A stretch of 23,361 bases of DNA, taken from positions 1 through 23,361 of the forward strand of contig JBBRHH010000020.1 of the NCBI GenBank assembly GCA_038222915.1, read 5' to 3'. The DNA comes from JBBRHH01 sp038222915. GTDB taxonomy: Bacteria; Planctomycetota; Phycisphaerae; Tepidisphaerales; Tepidisphaeraceae. The notes under the pieces were generated by a model that ran no database searches, was not told the DNA's origin, and saw nothing but the letters and a program-made list of their open reading frames with translations. Each line of letters opens with the position of its first letter. The first letter of the stretch is position 1. This document shows positions 8,546-16,070 of this stretch, in pieces. Position numbers and translations under genes: made by a program.

Positions 8546-8574
8546 TTGACGGCGTCGCGCAAACAGTCAACGAT
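8546..8574 (+). promoter_or_regulatory. Candidate sulfatase promoter giving a leaderless mRNA
   Basis: TTGACG (8546-8551), a 17-nt spacer and AACGAT (8569-8574). The -10 box ends 6 nt before the ATG at 8581, so transcription would start at or next to the start codon. The ATG has no Shine-Dalgarno site. Confidence 0.4.
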
Positions 8575-8580
8575 CTTCCG

Positions 8581-10128
8581 ATGATTCGTTCTGGATTTCT
8601 GTTGCTCGTCGTGTCGGCGCTTGCTGCCCTCGTGTTCTTCTCCGGCGAGTCCTTGCATCGGGTTTTTGCTAAAGAACCACAGCCTGCGAAGACGGCGTTA
8701 ATTCCGCCGCCGTCCGCTCTTCCTGCCTCAACAGTTCCTCGAAAGAAAATCCAGCAGTACAACGTGCTGTTCATCGTCGTGGACGATCTTCGACCGGCGA
8801 TGCGGGCCTATGGCGACCGCATTGCAATAACGCCCAACATCGACAAGCTCGCAGCGCACTCGACGACGTTTGGCCGCGCCTACTGCCAGCAGGCATTGTG
8901 CGCGCCGTCGCGTACATCAGTCCTCACCGGCCTTCGGCCCGACACCACACACTGCTACGATCAGACGACTTCCTTTCGCACCAATCTGCCGAATGTCGTC
9001 ACGTTACCGCAACAATTCAAGATCGCGGGCTATCACACCGAGGCGATGGGGAAGGTCTTCCACACATCCCTGGACGACAAGCCTTCATGGAGCATCCCGA
9101 CATGGCTCAACAACGTTGAGACAGGCGATACGGAAGAGCCCCTTGCGGCCGCTGATCCCCTGCTGCGCCAGCACATGAAAGCGTGGGCTTCGCCCAACGT
9201 GCCTGACAACCAATTGATCGATGGAAAGATCGCGGATCATGCGGTTGAGCGCCTTGGGGTGCTGAGCGGCGCGGCCGCAAACGCTCAGCCCTTCTTTCTT
9301 GCCGTGGGCTTTCACAAACCGCATCTGCCGCTGGTGGCCCCCGATCGGTATTGGGATCTCTATAAAGCAACGCAGTTCAAGCCGGCCGACAATCCAGAGA
9401 TGCCAGCCGGCGCTCCAAAATTTGCGGGAACGCCGTGGGGCGAACTCCGCGCTTACGAAGGCATTCCGCGGGAAGGGCCGCTCTCGGCACAGCAGGCGCA
9501 GATGGTGACGCATGGGTACTACGCCTGTGTCAGCTACGCGGATGCCCAGGTGGGACGCGTGCTGAGGGAGTTGGATCGATTGGGTCTGCGCGACAACACG
9601 ATTGTTGTTCTCTGGGGTGACCACGGATGGCACCTGGGCGAACATGGCCTTTGGTGCAAGCAGACCAACTACGAACACGCGACGGCGGCGCCGCTCATCG
9701 TCAGCGCGCCCGGCCATCCTGGGGGAACAACAACGGATGGCCTGGTCGAATTTGTCGACATCTACCCGTCATTGTGCGAGCTTTGCCGCGTGGGAGCACC
9801 CAACAACCTGGATGGAATCAGTTTCGTCCCGCTGATGGAACAGCCGCAAAAGCCCTGGAAGCGAGCCGCCTTCAGCCAGTTCCCGCGCCACATTCCGCAA
9901 CAGGGCGACGGCATGGGCCGTACGTTGGTCACCGACCGCTATCGATTCGTTGAGTGGACCGTCCCCGCCAGCAAATTCGAACGGCTGGAACTGTACGATC
10001 ACTTAAACGATCCAGAAGAAAACGTAAACATCGCCGATCATGCAGACCAGGCCGAAGTTGTAGCAGAGCTTCACGGCCTTCTTCATGAAGGCTGGCGCGC
10101 CGCACTGCCCGGCGAGAAGAGAAATTGA
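8581..10128 (+). CDS. Exported sulfatase, iduronate-2-sulfatase-like
   Basis: The product is 515 residues. I chose the ATG at 8581 because it starts directly at a signal peptide (MIRSGFLLLVVSALAALVFF); a GTG at 8533 would add 16 residues. Metal ligands Asp68-Asp69 lie in VVDDLRP. The sulfatase signature CAPSR is at 107-111, where Cys107 would be converted to formylglycine. GDHGWHLGEHG near 346-356 carries further metal and active-site residues. The NIDKLAAHSTTFGRAYCQQ and GLRPDTTHCYD stretches are typical of the iduronate-2-sulfatase branch (S1_7). Expected activity is removal of sulfate esters from sulfated polysaccharides outside the cytoplasm; the exact substrate cannot be read. Planctomycetes carry many such enzymes. 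No transporter or glycoside hydrolase gene is adjacent. Confidence 0.92.
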   Translation: MIRSGFLLLVVSALAALVFFSGESLHRVFAKEPQPAKTALIPPPSALPASTVPRKKIQQYNVLFIVVDDLRPAMRAYGDRIAITPNIDKLAAHSTTFGRAYCQQALCAPSRTSVLTGLRPDTTHCYDQTTSFRTNLPNVVTLPQQFKIAGYHTEAMGKVFHTSLDDKPSWSIPTWLNNVETGDTEEPLAAADPLLRQHMKAWASPNVPDNQLIDGKIADHAVERLGVLSGAAANAQPFFLAVGFHKPHLPLVAPDRYWDLYKATQFKPADNPEMPAGAPKFAGTPWGELRAYEGIPREGPLSAQQAQMVTHGYYACVSYADAQVGRVLRELDRLGLRDNTIVVLWGDHGWHLGEHGLWCKQTNYEHATAAPLIVSAPGHPGGTTTDGLVEFVDIYPSLCELCRVGAPNNLDGISFVPLMEQPQKPWKRAAFSQFPRHIPQQGDGMGRTLVTDRYRFVEWTVPASKFERLELYDHLNDPEENVNIADHADQAEVVAELHGLLHEGWRAALPGEKRN

Positions 10129-10598
10129 CTGGTCGCATGTAAATCCCTCTCCGCGGGGACGAAAAAGGGATCTGAAGGTCTGAAGCCGATTGCCGCGTCT
10201 CTCGTCTCTGGTGTCGCGCGAGGGTGCTGACGCGGTTCAGAAGATTCAAAAGATCTTGTAGGGGCGCGGCCGGTCAGAACCGTTCGCTGTGGCGGCGTCC
10301 GCTTTCGGTGAGAGTCGCGACATAGCGGTGGGCTTGGTGGGTGCTGACATGGGCGACGTGGCGACGGGCTCGCGGGAGTGAGGGCGGAGTAAGAGTTGGA
10401 TGAAGATTAGGATTTGGGAAGATGATTAAGAGCAAGAGTCAGATTACGAGAAAGAGGGGACACTGGCGTCCGGTAACCGAGGTGTGTAGAATAGTGACAG
10501 TCGCACGGGCTGTGGACACGACTTTTCCCTCCGCATTGTCTAACCGGCATTGGAGACGGGGTAGTTGGGGATTCCGCAGATCCGCAAGCGGCGGCCGT
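10129..10598. other. Intergenic region between sulfatase and HNH gene
   Basis: No gene is seen. An inverted repeat, ATCCCT (10143-10148) with AGGGAT (10166-10171), follows the sulfatase stop but lacks a T run, so it is at best a weak terminator. The second copy of the 38-bp repeat lies at 10377-10414, followed by AG-rich sequence to about 10460. TAGAAT near 10487 could be a -10 box, with no good -35. Confidence 0.5.
10377..10414 (+). repeat. 38-bp dispersed repeat, copy 2
   Basis: It matches 3335-3372 at 37 of 38 positions, same orientation, about 7 kb away. It continues into purine-rich sequence (GATTAAGAGCAAGAG...) not present in copy 1. No terminal inverted repeat or target duplication is visible. 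Confidence 0.8.
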
Positions 10599-11288
10599 AT
10601 GAACCTGGATCCCAGCGCATTTTCCCCTTCGCTCGGTGCCGGCGGCGCAGCGGGTGGTTCCGCGCTTAACGCCAACGTCCTGGTTCTAAACAAATACTAT
10701 CAGGCGATTCGTGTCATCAATGTGCGCCGGGCTTTCTCGCTGCTTTGCAAGGAGCTGGCCGAGGTTGTGCACATTGAGACGGACGCGGCCGGGCATAGCC
10801 AGTGGCAGAACTTTAACTTTGACAGCTGGCGGGAGCTGTCGATGCTGAAGGCCGAGTTTGAGCCTGAGGACCACGACTGGATTCACACGGTGCGTTTTCA
10901 GATCGCGGTGCCGCGGATCATCCGGCTGCTGGTGTATGAGAAACTGCCGCGGCAGGATGTGAAGTTCAACCGCCGCAACATTTACGCGCGCGATTCGAGC
11001 CGGTGCCAGTACTGCGGCAAGAAATTCCCGACAACCGAGTTGTCGCTGGATCATGTGGTTCCGCGCAGCCAGAACGGCAAGACGACCTGGGAGAACATCG
11101 TTTGCTGCTGTGTGAAGTGCAACGTGCGCAAGGGCGGCCGAACGCCGGTGCAGGCGCATATGCAACTGATCAGCAAGCCGGTGAAGCCGCGGCGCAGCCC
11201 GGTGATTAATATCCGGCTGGCGGATCAGCGGTATTGGAGCTGGAAACAGTTTCTGGACAACGCCTACTGGACTGTAGAGCTGAAGTAA
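10599..11288 (+). CDS. HNH endonuclease family protein
   Basis: The 229-residue protein starts at ATG 10599 (MNLDPSAFSPSLG); the open frame extends upstream, but that part runs through AG-rich repeat sequence. Residues 25-45 (NANVLVLNKYYQAIRVINVR) are the usual N-terminus of this family. The nuclease core has CQYC (Cys136, Cys139), LDHVVPRS with Asp151-His152, Asn166 and CVKCN, giving a zinc-bound beta-beta-alpha HNH fold (HNH_5 type). Such stand-alone proteins are widespread and conserved in planctomycetes; they are not tied to a known restriction system, and no methyltransferase is near. No Shine-Dalgarno site is visible. The acyltransferase gene follows after 62 nt. Confidence 0.87.
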   Translation: MNLDPSAFSPSLGAGGAAGGSALNANVLVLNKYYQAIRVINVRRAFSLLCKELAEVVHIETDAAGHSQWQNFNFDSWRELSMLKAEFEPEDHDWIHTVRFQIAVPRIIRLLVYEKLPRQDVKFNRRNIYARDSSRCQYCGKKFPTTELSLDHVVPRSQNGKTTWENIVCCCVKCNVRKGGRTPVQAHMQLISKPVKPRRSPVINIRLADQRYWSWKQFLDNAYWTVELK

Positions 11289-11350
11289 GGCGCCGGCCGC
11301 TGTGCGCGCCGATCAAGCAAACAATGATCATCGGAGGTAAACTCCGCAGC

Positions 11351-12559
11351 ATGTGGGATCCCCTCGTATCGACCGCCGCGCCGCAGTTCTGGCCTCCCAA
11401 GCCCAATCGCTTCTGGAGCCTTACCCTCAGCCCGTTGCGCCGCTTCTTCCTGAAGCGGCAGTTTCGCATTGATGAAGTGATTGTTGAAGGGGCGGAGAAT
11501 CTGACCGGCATCCCGCAGACCGACGGCGTGCTGATCGCGCCCAACCATAGCCACGACAGCGATCCGCATGTGATGATGGACGTGGCGCGGCAGCTTGAGC
11601 GGCGGTTTTATTTCATGGCGGCGTGGCAGATTTTTCAGACGCATTCGGGGATCGACGGTTTCGTGCTGCAGCGCATGGGGGCGTTTAGCGTGGATCGCGA
11701 GGGGTGCGACCGGCGGGCGATGCGGACGGCGATGGAATTACTGGCGAGTAACAAGAATCTCGTGGTGTTTCCTGAAGGGGAGATTTATCACACGAATGCG
11801 CGGCTGACGCCGTTGCGCGAAGGGGTGGCGTTCATGGCGCTGAGCGCCCAGCGCGACATCATCAAGGCGAAGGCCGCGGCGCATGTGTGGATCGTGCCTA
11901 CGGCGATCCGTTATCGATATGTGGAAGACATTACGGCCGAGCTTGAAGAGGCGATGGACGCGCTGGAAAAGCGCGTCGCGATGAAGCCGGCCAACTTGCC
12001 GCTGCACCAGCGGATGATTCGGTTTGGCGACATGATGCTTACCCTTAAGGAGAAAGAGAAGCTTGGCCAGTCGAACGAGGCCCTGGGCGATCTTCCGACC
12101 CGTCTTCGCGCGTTGATCAATACTTTGCTCGAGCGGAACGAGACGCTTCACCTCAAGGGGACGCACCCTGAAGATTCGGTGCCGCTGCGCGTTAAGAATC
12201 TTCGGCGGCATCTTCTCGAAACGCTCTACGATGAAAACGCGGCCGAGGATAAGCAGACGGACGCGCGGGCCGCGCTGGACGATGTGCAGCTGGTAATGAC
12301 GCTGTACAGCTATCCCGGCGACTATGTCTCGGAGCAGCCGTCGATCGAGCGGATGGCCGAGACGATGGAGAAATTTGAGGAAGACATTTTGGGGGCGGCC
12401 CAGCCGAAGGGGAAACGGCAGGCGCGGGTGATTTTTGGGGAGCCGATGGACCTGCGTCCGATTGTGGAGACGGGGCGAACGCGATCGGCCGCGACGGACT
12501 TGACCGGGAAGCTGGAGGCCGCAATCCAGCAGCTGATGAAGACGGCGCAATCGGGGTGA
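11351..12559 (+). CDS. PlsC-type acyltransferase (1-acylglycerol-3-phosphate acyltransferase family)
   Basis: Start chosen at ATG 11351 (MWDPLVSTAAPQFW), with GGAGG at 11333-11337, a somewhat long 13-nt gap; ATG 11324 is the alternative. The product is 402 residues. The catalytic motif NHSHDSD gives His66-x4-Asp71, and FPEGE at 140-144 is the glycerophosphate-binding motif. Together they define the LPLAT/PlsC superfamily. The family transfers an acyl group to a lysophospholipid or similar acceptor at the membrane. The C-terminal 200 residues are long for PlsC and mostly helical and charged, with no second known domain that I recognise. The exact acceptor is unknown. Confidence 0.85.
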   Translation: MWDPLVSTAAPQFWPPKPNRFWSLTLSPLRRFFLKRQFRIDEVIVEGAENLTGIPQTDGVLIAPNHSHDSDPHVMMDVARQLERRFYFMAAWQIFQTHSGIDGFVLQRMGAFSVDREGCDRRAMRTAMELLASNKNLVVFPEGEIYHTNARLTPLREGVAFMALSAQRDIIKAKAAAHVWIVPTAIRYRYVEDITAELEEAMDALEKRVAMKPANLPLHQRMIRFGDMMLTLKEKEKLGQSNEALGDLPTRLRALINTLLERNETLHLKGTHPEDSVPLRVKNLRRHLLETLYDENAAEDKQTDARAALDDVQLVMTLYSYPGDYVSEQPSIERMAETMEKFEEDILGAAQPKGKRQARVIFGEPMDLRPIVETGRTRSAATDLTGKLEAAIQQLMKTAQSG

Positions 12560-12617
12560 GGCAATATTTTCTGGCTCTCCATTTGCAGTAGATGGATGAA
12601 ACAACGAAGGAGCCAGC

Positions 12618-12818
12618 ATGTCCAAACAGCATCACGCACCGCATCGCCTTTGCAGTATCTGCGGCCAGCCTATCGCAGCGGCGAGACTGGAGGCACTGCC
12701 GACGGCCACGGCGTGCATAGCTTGTGCGAAGAAATATCCGATCAAGGTGGATACGAGCCAGGTGGAACTGAGCCAGGCGAGCCCGATTAATCGGAATGGA
12801 TTTGCTCCGAGTGATTGA
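12618..12818 (+). CDS. Small DksA/TraR-type zinc finger protein
   Basis: ATG 12618 follows AAGGAG with a 5-nt gap, a strong ribosome site. The 66-residue protein is little more than one C4 zinc finger: CSIC (12, 15) and CIAC (33, 36) with the conserved R23-L24-x-A-x-P between them, as in DksA and TraR. It lacks the long N-terminal coiled coil that DksA inserts into the RNA polymerase secondary channel. It may still touch the polymerase as TraR-like proteins do, but that is inference. It lies 58 nt after the acyltransferase gene. Confidence 0.78.
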   Translation: MSKQHHAPHRLCSICGQPIAAARLEALPTATACIACAKKYPIKVDTSQVELSQASPINRNGFAPSD

Positions 12819-12833
12819 GCGTAGCGCGGGTAC

Positions 12834-12854
12834 GTCGGGTTGGCCGTTCCCGAC
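12834..12854 (+). terminator. Weak candidate terminator hairpin
   Basis: GTCGGG (12834-12839) pairs with CCCGAC (12849-12854) around a 9-nt loop, followed by TGATTATTT. It lies 15 nt after the zinc finger gene stop, between convergent genes. The stem is short and the T run poor. Confidence 0.3.
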
Positions 12855-12934
12855 TGATTATTTCTCAGTTCGATATTGAATTCGTGCTTGCGAGCTCCCG
12901 GACGGCCCCGAATGGGCCGATTCTGAAAGCGGTT

Positions 12935-14074
12935 TCACTCTGACTTTCCCTTTGCCGGTTTGGTGGTCGAGAGCTTGATCGCTTCGTCGTGCGCAACGTG
13001 CGTTTTCTTTCCCACCGCTTTCAACATCACATCGTCAAACATCACAAACCCCTCCCCGAGATACGCATACAGATCGATCCGCACGTGCGTCACCGGAAAC
13101 GTCACGTTTTGCGGGTTCATATCGTCGATGATCTCGGCCCATTTACCGCCCGTTGCCGGGCTCGGCGGGACCTGACGGCGGTAACACTCCCGCTCCACCG
13201 TTTCCCCCTTGATGTTCTTCTCCATCGTGTACCCCTTCACAAACACGTGCAGGACCGGGCCGGTGCTGTTGTACCGGAACTTCAACCGATATCGCTGGCT
13301 GTCATCAATCGGAATCGGGGCGGATAAACAGGCCAGTCCCGTCGCTTGCGCCGTGTCGAATGACAGGGTCATGGAAAGCACGTTGTTGATCCGGCTGCCG
13401 TCTTTCAGGCGGTAAATGTTGACTTTGTCCACCGCCGGCTTGTTGTCGCTGACAACGACTTCGTACCGCTCCGACTGCAGTATTCCCTCCCATCCGCCTG
13501 CCTTTGAAAAATCTCCGTTGTTCACCAGATTCGGATTTTTATCCCAGAGCGCGGCCGCCTCGGCATCGTTGGATACGCTCTCCTCAACTGGATGCTCAAA
13601 CTTTCCCACGCCCGGAAGCGATTCCAGAATCTGCTCGTTCACAAAACGCAGATCGGTTGGTTCAACGACCGCCTTTTCGACTGTCCGCGGCTTTGGCTCC
13701 TTCTCGCGCAGATCCAATATCTTGAGTTTCAGCGTCGAGCCGTTCATCTCTCCCCAGACAATCACCTTCGCGTCAAGCGTCGCGGCGAGTTCCTTCACCG
13801 CCGCCGGCTCGGTGTTGAACGTAATCGGGTCCTTCGCCTCCCCCACCACATCGATCATCTGCGGCCCGTCGATCACCTCATACACCTGGGTGCGATCGAG
13901 CTTTGCGCGCAGCGCATCCCAGACCTTTTCGCGCAGGGACTCTTTGGCCGTACCGGCGATTGGGAAAAATGCTATCTTCGGCTTCGGCTCCCTGTCCTTC
14001 GCAGGATCGGCCGCCGGAGCGACGCCGCTCAGTAGCGTAAGGAACGCGATCGTGAACATCGTGATAGGCCGCAT
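12935..14074 (-). CDS. Exported two-domain protein of unknown function with C-terminal jelly-roll-like domain
   Basis: The product is 379 residues, starting with a signal peptide (MRPITMFTIAFLTLLSGVAPAAD). I chose ATG 14074 over the adjoining GTG 14077 because a TATACT box ends 7 nt before it. Residues about 30-150 form an alternating helix/strand domain (KIAFFPIAGTAKESLREKVW..., VYEVIDGPQMIDVVGEAKD..., DAKVIVWGEMNG) whose layout resembles outer-membrane lipoproteins of the CsgG/LpoB/TolB-N kind. Residues about 185-360 start NLVNNGDFSKAGGWEG and are beta-rich, like carbohydrate-binding jelly rolls. No catalytic motif is seen. The tail is Lys-rich. The gene is divergent from xseB. Confidence 0.72.
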   Translation of the reverse strand: MRPITMFTIAFLTLLSGVAPAADPAKDREPKPKIAFFPIAGTAKESLREKVWDALRAKLDRTQVYEVIDGPQMIDVVGEAKDPITFNTEPAAVKELAATLDAKVIVWGEMNGSTLKLKILDLREKEPKPRTVEKAVVEPTDLRFVNEQILESLPGVGKFEHPVEESVSNDAEAAALWDKNPNLVNNGDFSKAGGWEGILQSERYEVVVSDNKPAVDKVNIYRLKDGSRINNVLSMTLSFDTAQATGLACLSAPIPIDDSQRYRLKFRYNSTGPVLHVFVKGYTMEKNIKGETVERECYRRQVPPSPATGGKWAEIIDDMNPQNVTFPVTHVRIDLYAYLGEGFVMFDDVMLKAVGKKTHVAHDEAIKLSTTKPAKGKSE

Positions 14075-14081
14075 CACTTAG

Positions 14082-14087
14082 AGTATA
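14082..14087 (-). promoter_or_regulatory. -10 element (TATACT) of the exported protein gene
   Basis: On the minus strand TATACT ends 7 nt before ATG 14074, so transcription would begin at the start codon. No well-spaced -35 is seen; TTGAGC lies 20 nt upstream. No Shine-Dalgarno site is present. Confidence 0.4.
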
Positions 14088-14103
14088 TCCGTCCCTTTCC
14101 GCA

Positions 14104-14134
14104 TTGCGCTCAATTCATCGCCATCGCATATAAT
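14104..14134 (+). promoter_or_regulatory. xseB promoter with consensus TATAAT, probable leaderless start
   Basis: A perfect TATAAT (14129-14134) ends 7 nt before the xseB ATG (14142). A partial -35, TTGCGC (14104-14109), is 19 nt upstream. There is no room for a Shine-Dalgarno site in the transcript. Confidence 0.5.
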
Positions 14135-14141
14135 CGGCCCG

Positions 14142-14408
14142 ATGGCCAAGAAGAACATCGTTCCGCCCAAATCATTCGAAGACGCACAAAGCGAACTGGA
14201 AGCCATACTTGCCGATATCGAGCGCGGCGAGGTTGGCCTGGAAGAATCCCTCGCCAAGTACGAGCGCGGCGTCTTCCTCATCGGGTATTGCCGCACCGTA
14301 TTGAATAGTGCCGAACAACAGATCGAGCTCCTCAGTAAGGAACAGGACGGAACGATCAAGGCAACGCCAATGCCATCTGCCGACGGTGCTGCAGCAGCCC
14401 AGGAATAG
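14142..14408 (+). CDS. xseB: Exodeoxyribonuclease VII small subunit
   Basis: The 88-residue protein matches the XseB pattern: PPKSFEDAQSELEAILADIE, then RGEVGLEESLAKYERGV and a helix ending AEQQIELL. These are the paired helices that bind the large subunit XseA. Exonuclease VII degrades single-stranded DNA to short acid-soluble oligomers. The length is usual for the family. The C-terminal 20 residues are variable. xseA is not in the window, so the two genes are not adjacent downstream here. The stop is TAG. Confidence 0.93.
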   Translation: MAKKNIVPPKSFEDAQSELEAILADIERGEVGLEESLAKYERGVFLIGYCRTVLNSAEQQIELLSKEQDGTIKATPMPSADGAAAAQE

Positions 14409-14432
14409 ACCTCCTGCGACATATTGGTTGCA

Positions 14433-14462
14433 TTGAATTGACCGGCCGATCTGGTTTACGAT
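14433..14462 (+). promoter_or_regulatory. Candidate promoter of the desaturase gene
   Basis: TTGAAT (14433-14438), an 18-nt spacer and TACGAT (14457-14462), ending 8 nt before the ATG at 14471. This is again close enough for a leaderless or nearly leaderless transcript. No Shine-Dalgarno site is seen. Confidence 0.35.
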
Positions 14463-14470
14463 GAATTCCG

Positions 14471-15394
14471 ATGGCTGAAGCCAAGCGATCCAAAGGCCTG
14501 TTTGCGTATTCCAACTGGGACATCATCCCGGTTCTCGCGGCCGTTGCGCACGCCGCGTTTATTGTGGCGATGTTCATCCTCTGGAAACGCGGCGCATCCT
14601 GGTGGGTGATGCTTCCGATGGGCTTTGCTTACGCCGTGAGCATCTCCTGGAACATCAACGGCATCTCCCACAACTTCATCCACAACCCCTATTTTCGCTC
14701 CGATTTGCTCAACCGCGCATTCAGCGTTCTTGAATCGCTGGCCTGCGGCTTTTCCCAAGTTTTTTACGAATGCGTTCACCGCCGCCACCACATCGGCAAC
14801 AGCGACCGCCAGGACGAATCCGGCGACACCATTGACTGGCTCTCCATCTATCGCCACGGCCACGACGGCCAGCCCGAAGGCGTCCTCGCCTACACCTTCT
14901 ACAGCTATTTCCGGGACGACATCGCCACCACCTACCGAGAAATCAAAAAGAACAGCTAGGCCGACGCCCATTTCGGCGTCCTCGAGATCACCCTCACCGT
15001 CTGCATGTTCATCGCCGGGTTCATCCTGAGCTGGAAGTTCATGCTTTTCTTCATCCCGTGCTACTACCTCGGCCACTCGTTCTCGTCTCTGAACGGCTAT
15101 TACAAACACTTCGGCGGCAACCCCGACCTGACCATCGCCTGGTGCGTCAGCAGCTACGGCCGGCTCTACAACTGGATCTGGTTCAACAACGGCTACCACG
15201 CCGAGCACCACTACCGCCCCCGCCACCACTGGACGAAAATGCGCCAGCTTCACGTACAGATTCACGAGCAGCAGGAAAAGGCCGGCGTCAGAGTAATCAA
15301 ACCTCCGCACGCGCTTGGCTTCCTGGATCCCAATCTTCCGAGCATTGAAGAGGCCGGCCAACCTCAGGCCGTTCGGGCGCAACCTGACTTGTAA
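14471..15394 (+). pseudogene. Membrane fatty acid desaturase interrupted by in-frame TAG
   Basis: The frame reads as one desaturase of about 307 residues, broken by TAG at codon 163 (14957-14959). Before it are two membrane segments (about 17-60) and His boxes HNFIH (67-71) and HRRHH (103-107). After it, in the same frame, come a membrane segment (CMFIAGFILSWKFMLFFIPC), NGYYKHFGG and the third box HAEHH (243-247). These three boxes bind the di-iron centre that inserts double bonds into acyl chains. A product stopping at the TAG would lack the third box and should be inactive. TAG is an ordinary stop for xseB and another gene here, so natural readthrough is unlikely. A recent nonsense mutation or an assembly error fits best, because the rest of the frame is intact. 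Confidence 0.8.
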
Positions 15395-15448
15395 TCGACG
15401 TTGGAGAGAACTCCGTTCATCCCCTTACTTTTTCGGACCCAACCCAAT

Positions 15449-15949
15449 TCACCCTGGCGGAGAAGCCGGCGATTCCTCACGTTTCCACGCCTCGTCAGCG
15501 AAAACGTGAGCGACTTCCTCCCCAATGTTCACTCGCACCGGATAGATTTTCTTGTGCCAATGGAACACCGGCAATGAAATTGCCTCCGAGAATCCAATGT
15601 TCCAACGCGGATCCGACCGTTCCACCCGCGCCAGATTCGTCGCCTCCAAAGGATAGACACGGACCGGCTGGCGCAATCGATCCGCCACCAGCTTCGACAA
15701 CCGCGCCCGCTGGCTATCTGATAGGTCGCCTTCATCGACCCCCGCAAGTCGATAGCGCACTCCATCGGGCATTTCAAATACCAACCCCGCCACCGGCCTC
15801 ACCCGCACGAACAATTGCTGCTCCACGTCCGGCACCGGCACAAATTCGGTCCCGCATCCCCCCGTACCACCAATGAATACCAACAGGCAGAGCATTCTTG
15901 AGCATCTACCAGACCAGGAGCGTGTCAGACGTTGACGGTGGTTTCTCAT
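15449..15949 (-). CDS. Putative lipoprotein, possibly degenerate SNase-like fold
   Basis: I start at ATG 15949 (MRNHRQRLTRSWSGRC...), which gives a basic N-terminus, a hydrophobic core (MLCLLVFIGGTGGC) and a cysteine that could be lipidated, though the lipobox is not canonical. ATG 15895 is the alternative. The product is 166 residues. The mature part (GVRYRLAGVDEGDLSDSQRA..., LRQPVRVYPLE) vaguely resembles a staphylococcal nuclease-like OB fold, but the catalytic Arg/Glu set is not evident. Function unknown. It is convergent with the desaturase and follows the disulfide reductase gene by about 120 nt. Confidence 0.55.
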   Translation of the reverse strand: MRNHRQRLTRSWSGRCSRMLCLLVFIGGTGGCGTEFVPVPDVEQQLFVRVRPVAGLVFEMPDGVRYRLAGVDEGDLSDSQRARLSKLVADRLRQPVRVYPLEATNLARVERSDPRWNIGFSEAISLPVFHWHKKIYPVRVNIGEEVAHVFADEAWKREESPASPPG

Positions 15950-16070
15950 AAACGATGAAGTTGGCCAAAGCCGCAAAAAGTTCAGAAGTCCAAGGAATTT
16001 GAACGGCAGTTCAATGAACGTTCCAGGAACTCTCTGCGCTTCGAATCGAAATCTAAATCCTCCGCACAAC

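Noticed and set aside
10599..11288. HNH nuclease as part of a restriction or defence system
   Set aside because: It is a common stand-alone planctomycete family; no methyltransferase, helicase or phage gene is adjacent.
11738..12625. Minus-strand open frame of 295 codons
   Set aside because: Shadow of the acyltransferase gene; Arg/His-rich, no motif, no ribosome site.
12783..12794. Perfect 12-bp palindrome CCGATTAATCGG
   Set aside because: It lies inside the 3' end of the small zinc finger gene, and a single short palindrome is expected by chance at this scale.
14957..14959. TAG as pyrrolysine codon
   Set aside because: TAG is a normal stop for xseB and the PNPOx-like gene, no pyl gene is visible, and desaturases are not known to need Pyl.
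14456..15382. 308-codon open frame on the minus strand
   Set aside because: It is the mirror of the desaturase frame, with Val/Ala/Glu-rich low-complexity sequence. The plus strand carries three His boxes and membrane segments.
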